Position numbers and translations under genes: made by a program. The notes below the pieces were generated by a model. The model made no database searches and was not told the DNA's origin. It worked only from the letters and a program-made list of their open reading frames with translations. A DNA stretch of 64,000 nt from Chlorohelix sp037138995 (lineage in GTDB: Bacteria > Chloroflexota > Chloroflexia > Chloroheliales > Chloroheliaceae). Shown in pieces: positions 62,932 to 64,000 of this stretch (position 1 is the stretch's first letter; the number at the start of each line of letters is the position of its first letter). The stretch is taken from assembly GCF_037138995.1 (NCBI RefSeq), contig NZ_JBAXHI010000003.1:115881-179880 (forward strand), read 5' to 3'.

Positions 62932-64000
62932 ATGTCTGTGGATGAATTAGAGCAACCAATATTGGGGAAATACAGGGTAATAAGCTCTATTACCGCTGAA
63001 TCTTCAGTTTTTACGTATATTGCTAATTCGAATATTAAAACAGTATTTGTAAGAGCTATTTCGGCTACCCACCCGGATTTTAACCCTGCTTATCTGGTCG
63101 CTTGCCTACGTGAGTTTGAAATCAGTAACCAACTTGCAGGTAACACCGGTCTTGTTTCGGTGCTGGAATACGGTTCTAGTGATGATACGCATTATTTTAT
63201 CTACGAATTTATTGAAGGCGGTAGCCTCCACGAACAAATAGCTATCTCCCGCAATAGACCCCTCAATAACCAGACAATTGGCGCTGTCGGTAGGGATGTA
63301 TGTAATGCGCTGGAAGTTTTGCATTCAAACGGGCTGTTTCATGGAGATTTGAATCCAAAAAATATTTTATATAACAAATCAAAACAAGCTTTCCTAAAAA
63401 GCTATGGCACCAGCGCTATCGCAGCAGAAGATGAGGACAAACTCGGCTGTGATATTTATGCTTTGGGCGCAATACTTTATAAAATGGCAACCTGTCAGCA
63501 ATATCGTCCCGGAAAATCCCAACCTGCGCTTTTGCTCAACCGTAACCTAACCCCCGCCTTGAGTACCATAATCTCGGCTACCCTAAACGAATTCGGCGAA
63601 AAGCGTTATTATAATCTTGCCCTCCTGCAAGAGCATTTTGGGTTGGCTATAGACCCAGATATTAGCCCTGAACATCTTCTTGAGCAATTGGTTAAACCTG
63701 CCCTTCCTGAGATTGTTTTAGAACCCCTCGCGCCTGAAATTGAAGAATCGTCAGCAGAAGAAGTTGTAGAGCCTGAGCTAGAAGCGGAAGTAGAATCGTC
63801 AGCAGAAGAAGTTGTAGAGCTTGAGCTAGAAGCGGAAATAGAATCGTCAGCAGAAGAAGTTGTAGAGCTTGAGCTAGAAGCGGAAATAGAATCGGCGGCA
63901 GAAGAAGTTGTAGAGCCTGAGCTAGAAGCGGAAGTAGAATCGGCGGCAGAAGAAGTTGTAGAGCTTGAGCTAGAAGCGGAAGTAGAAGCGGCGGAAGAAG
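62932..64000 (+). CDS. Probable pseudokinase with tandem acidic repeats (cut by the window end)
   Basis: An open frame from ATG 62932 (GGAG about ten bases upstream) runs off the window after 356 codons. Residues about 11-260 have the Ser/Thr kinase fold: EFIEGGSL hinge, HGDLNPKN where HRDLKPxN is expected (D139 and N144 kept, R to G, K to N), and DIYALGAILYKMAT. The ATP lysine looks replaced by R41 and DFG by SYG (157-159). This suggests a pseudokinase or one with altered chemistry. From residue 272 it has acidic repeats of 16 residues. Confidence 0.8.
   Translation, partial: MSVDELEQPILGKYRVISSITAESSVFTYIANSNIKTVFVRAISATHPDFNPAYLVACLREFEISNQLAGNTGLVSVLEYGSSDDTHYFIYEFIEGGSLHEQIAISRNRPLNNQTIGAVGRDVCNALEVLHSNGLFHGDLNPKNILYNKSKQAFLKSYGTSAIAAEDEDKLGCDIYALGAILYKMATCQQYRPGKSQPALLLNRNLTPALSTIISATLNEFGEKRYYNLALLQEHFGLAIDPDISPEHLLEQLVKPALPEIVLEPLAPEIEESSAEEVVEPELEAEVESSAEEVVELELEAEIESSAEEVVELELEAEIESAAEEVVEPELEAEVESAAEEVVELELEAEVEAAEE
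63745..63984 (+). repeat. 48-bp tandem repeat, at least five copies
   Basis: Units begin at 63745, 63793, 63841, 63889, and 63937, each coding ESSAEEVVEPELEAEV or a close variant. A sixth begins at 63985 and is cut by the window end. Unit copies differ at only a few bases (TCGTCA versus TCGGCG, GCCT versus GCTT). Confidence 0.95.

Noticed and set aside
63745..63984. CRISPR array at the right edge
   Set aside because: The 48-bp units are directly adjacent without spacers and code for an in-frame acidic protein repeat.

Overview
The window looks like chromosomal DNA of a bacterium of moderate GC content, most likely a Chloroflexota member. That placement is inferred from gene types and layout (a dcw cluster with ftsA and ftsZ, a Tad-type ATPase paired with a winged-helix AAA ATPase, FN3-type secreted proteins, many Ser/Thr kinases); no marker gene was searched. 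Most genes are housekeeping or signalling genes. Mobile DNA is limited to decayed insertion-sequence fragments. No CRISPR array, prophage or tRNA gene was recognised.

Region 1 (387-14020, + strand) is a tight division and cell-wall (dcw) operon: murF, mraY, murD, ftsW, a CvpA-like membrane gene, murC, murB, ddl, ftsQ, ftsA, ftsZ. Most junctions overlap or nearly touch. murG is absent from its usual place between ftsW and murC, where the CvpA-like gene sits. Region 2 (14331-19468, +) holds a ZapE/AFG1-type ATPase with a promoter that predicts a leaderless GTG start, then a FAD oxidoreductase resembling carotenoid desaturases, a saccharopine-dehydrogenase-like reductase and a glycosyltransferase. 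After two small genes, a Tad/CpaF-type secretion ATPase and a partner AAA ATPase lie on the - strand (20517-23432).

Region 3 (23816-29179) starts with a decayed TnpB gene and continues with a signalling operon: a hybrid histidine kinase with two receiver domains, a lone receiver, and an HPt-REC-REC-GGDEF protein. Together they could form a phosphorelay ending in cyclic di-GMP. Region 4 (29457-43187) has a hydrolase, a transmembrane Ser/Thr kinase with a repeat-rich linker, a DoxX-like protein, an Ogt-type alkyltransferase, a candidate structured RNA (about 35298-35540), protoporphyrinogen oxidase, an MMPL transporter and two polytopic membrane proteins.

Region 5 (43285-48660) carries DNA and nucleotide maintenance genes (alkyladenine glycosylase, Nudix hydrolase, uvrC), a small membrane protein and the SRP RNA gene with a clear promoter and T-run. 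Region 6 (48677-64000) includes a class A penicillin-binding protein with a 10-base G tract, an oxidoreductase, a UPF0303 protein, a PHP protein, a SpoU methyltransferase, a secreted FN3 protein, nested IS relics, an MFS transporter, two very small genes with strong ribosome-binding sites, carbonic anhydrase, an acetyltransferase and a zinc-ribbon protein. After a gene-poor AT-rich stretch of about 1 kb, the window ends inside a probable pseudokinase with 48-bp tandem repeats.

The strongest leads are the unassigned structured RNA at 35.3-35.5 kb, the pseudokinase with tandem repeats at the right edge, the cysteine-containing 48-residue small gene at 59.9 kb, and the phosphorelay operon.
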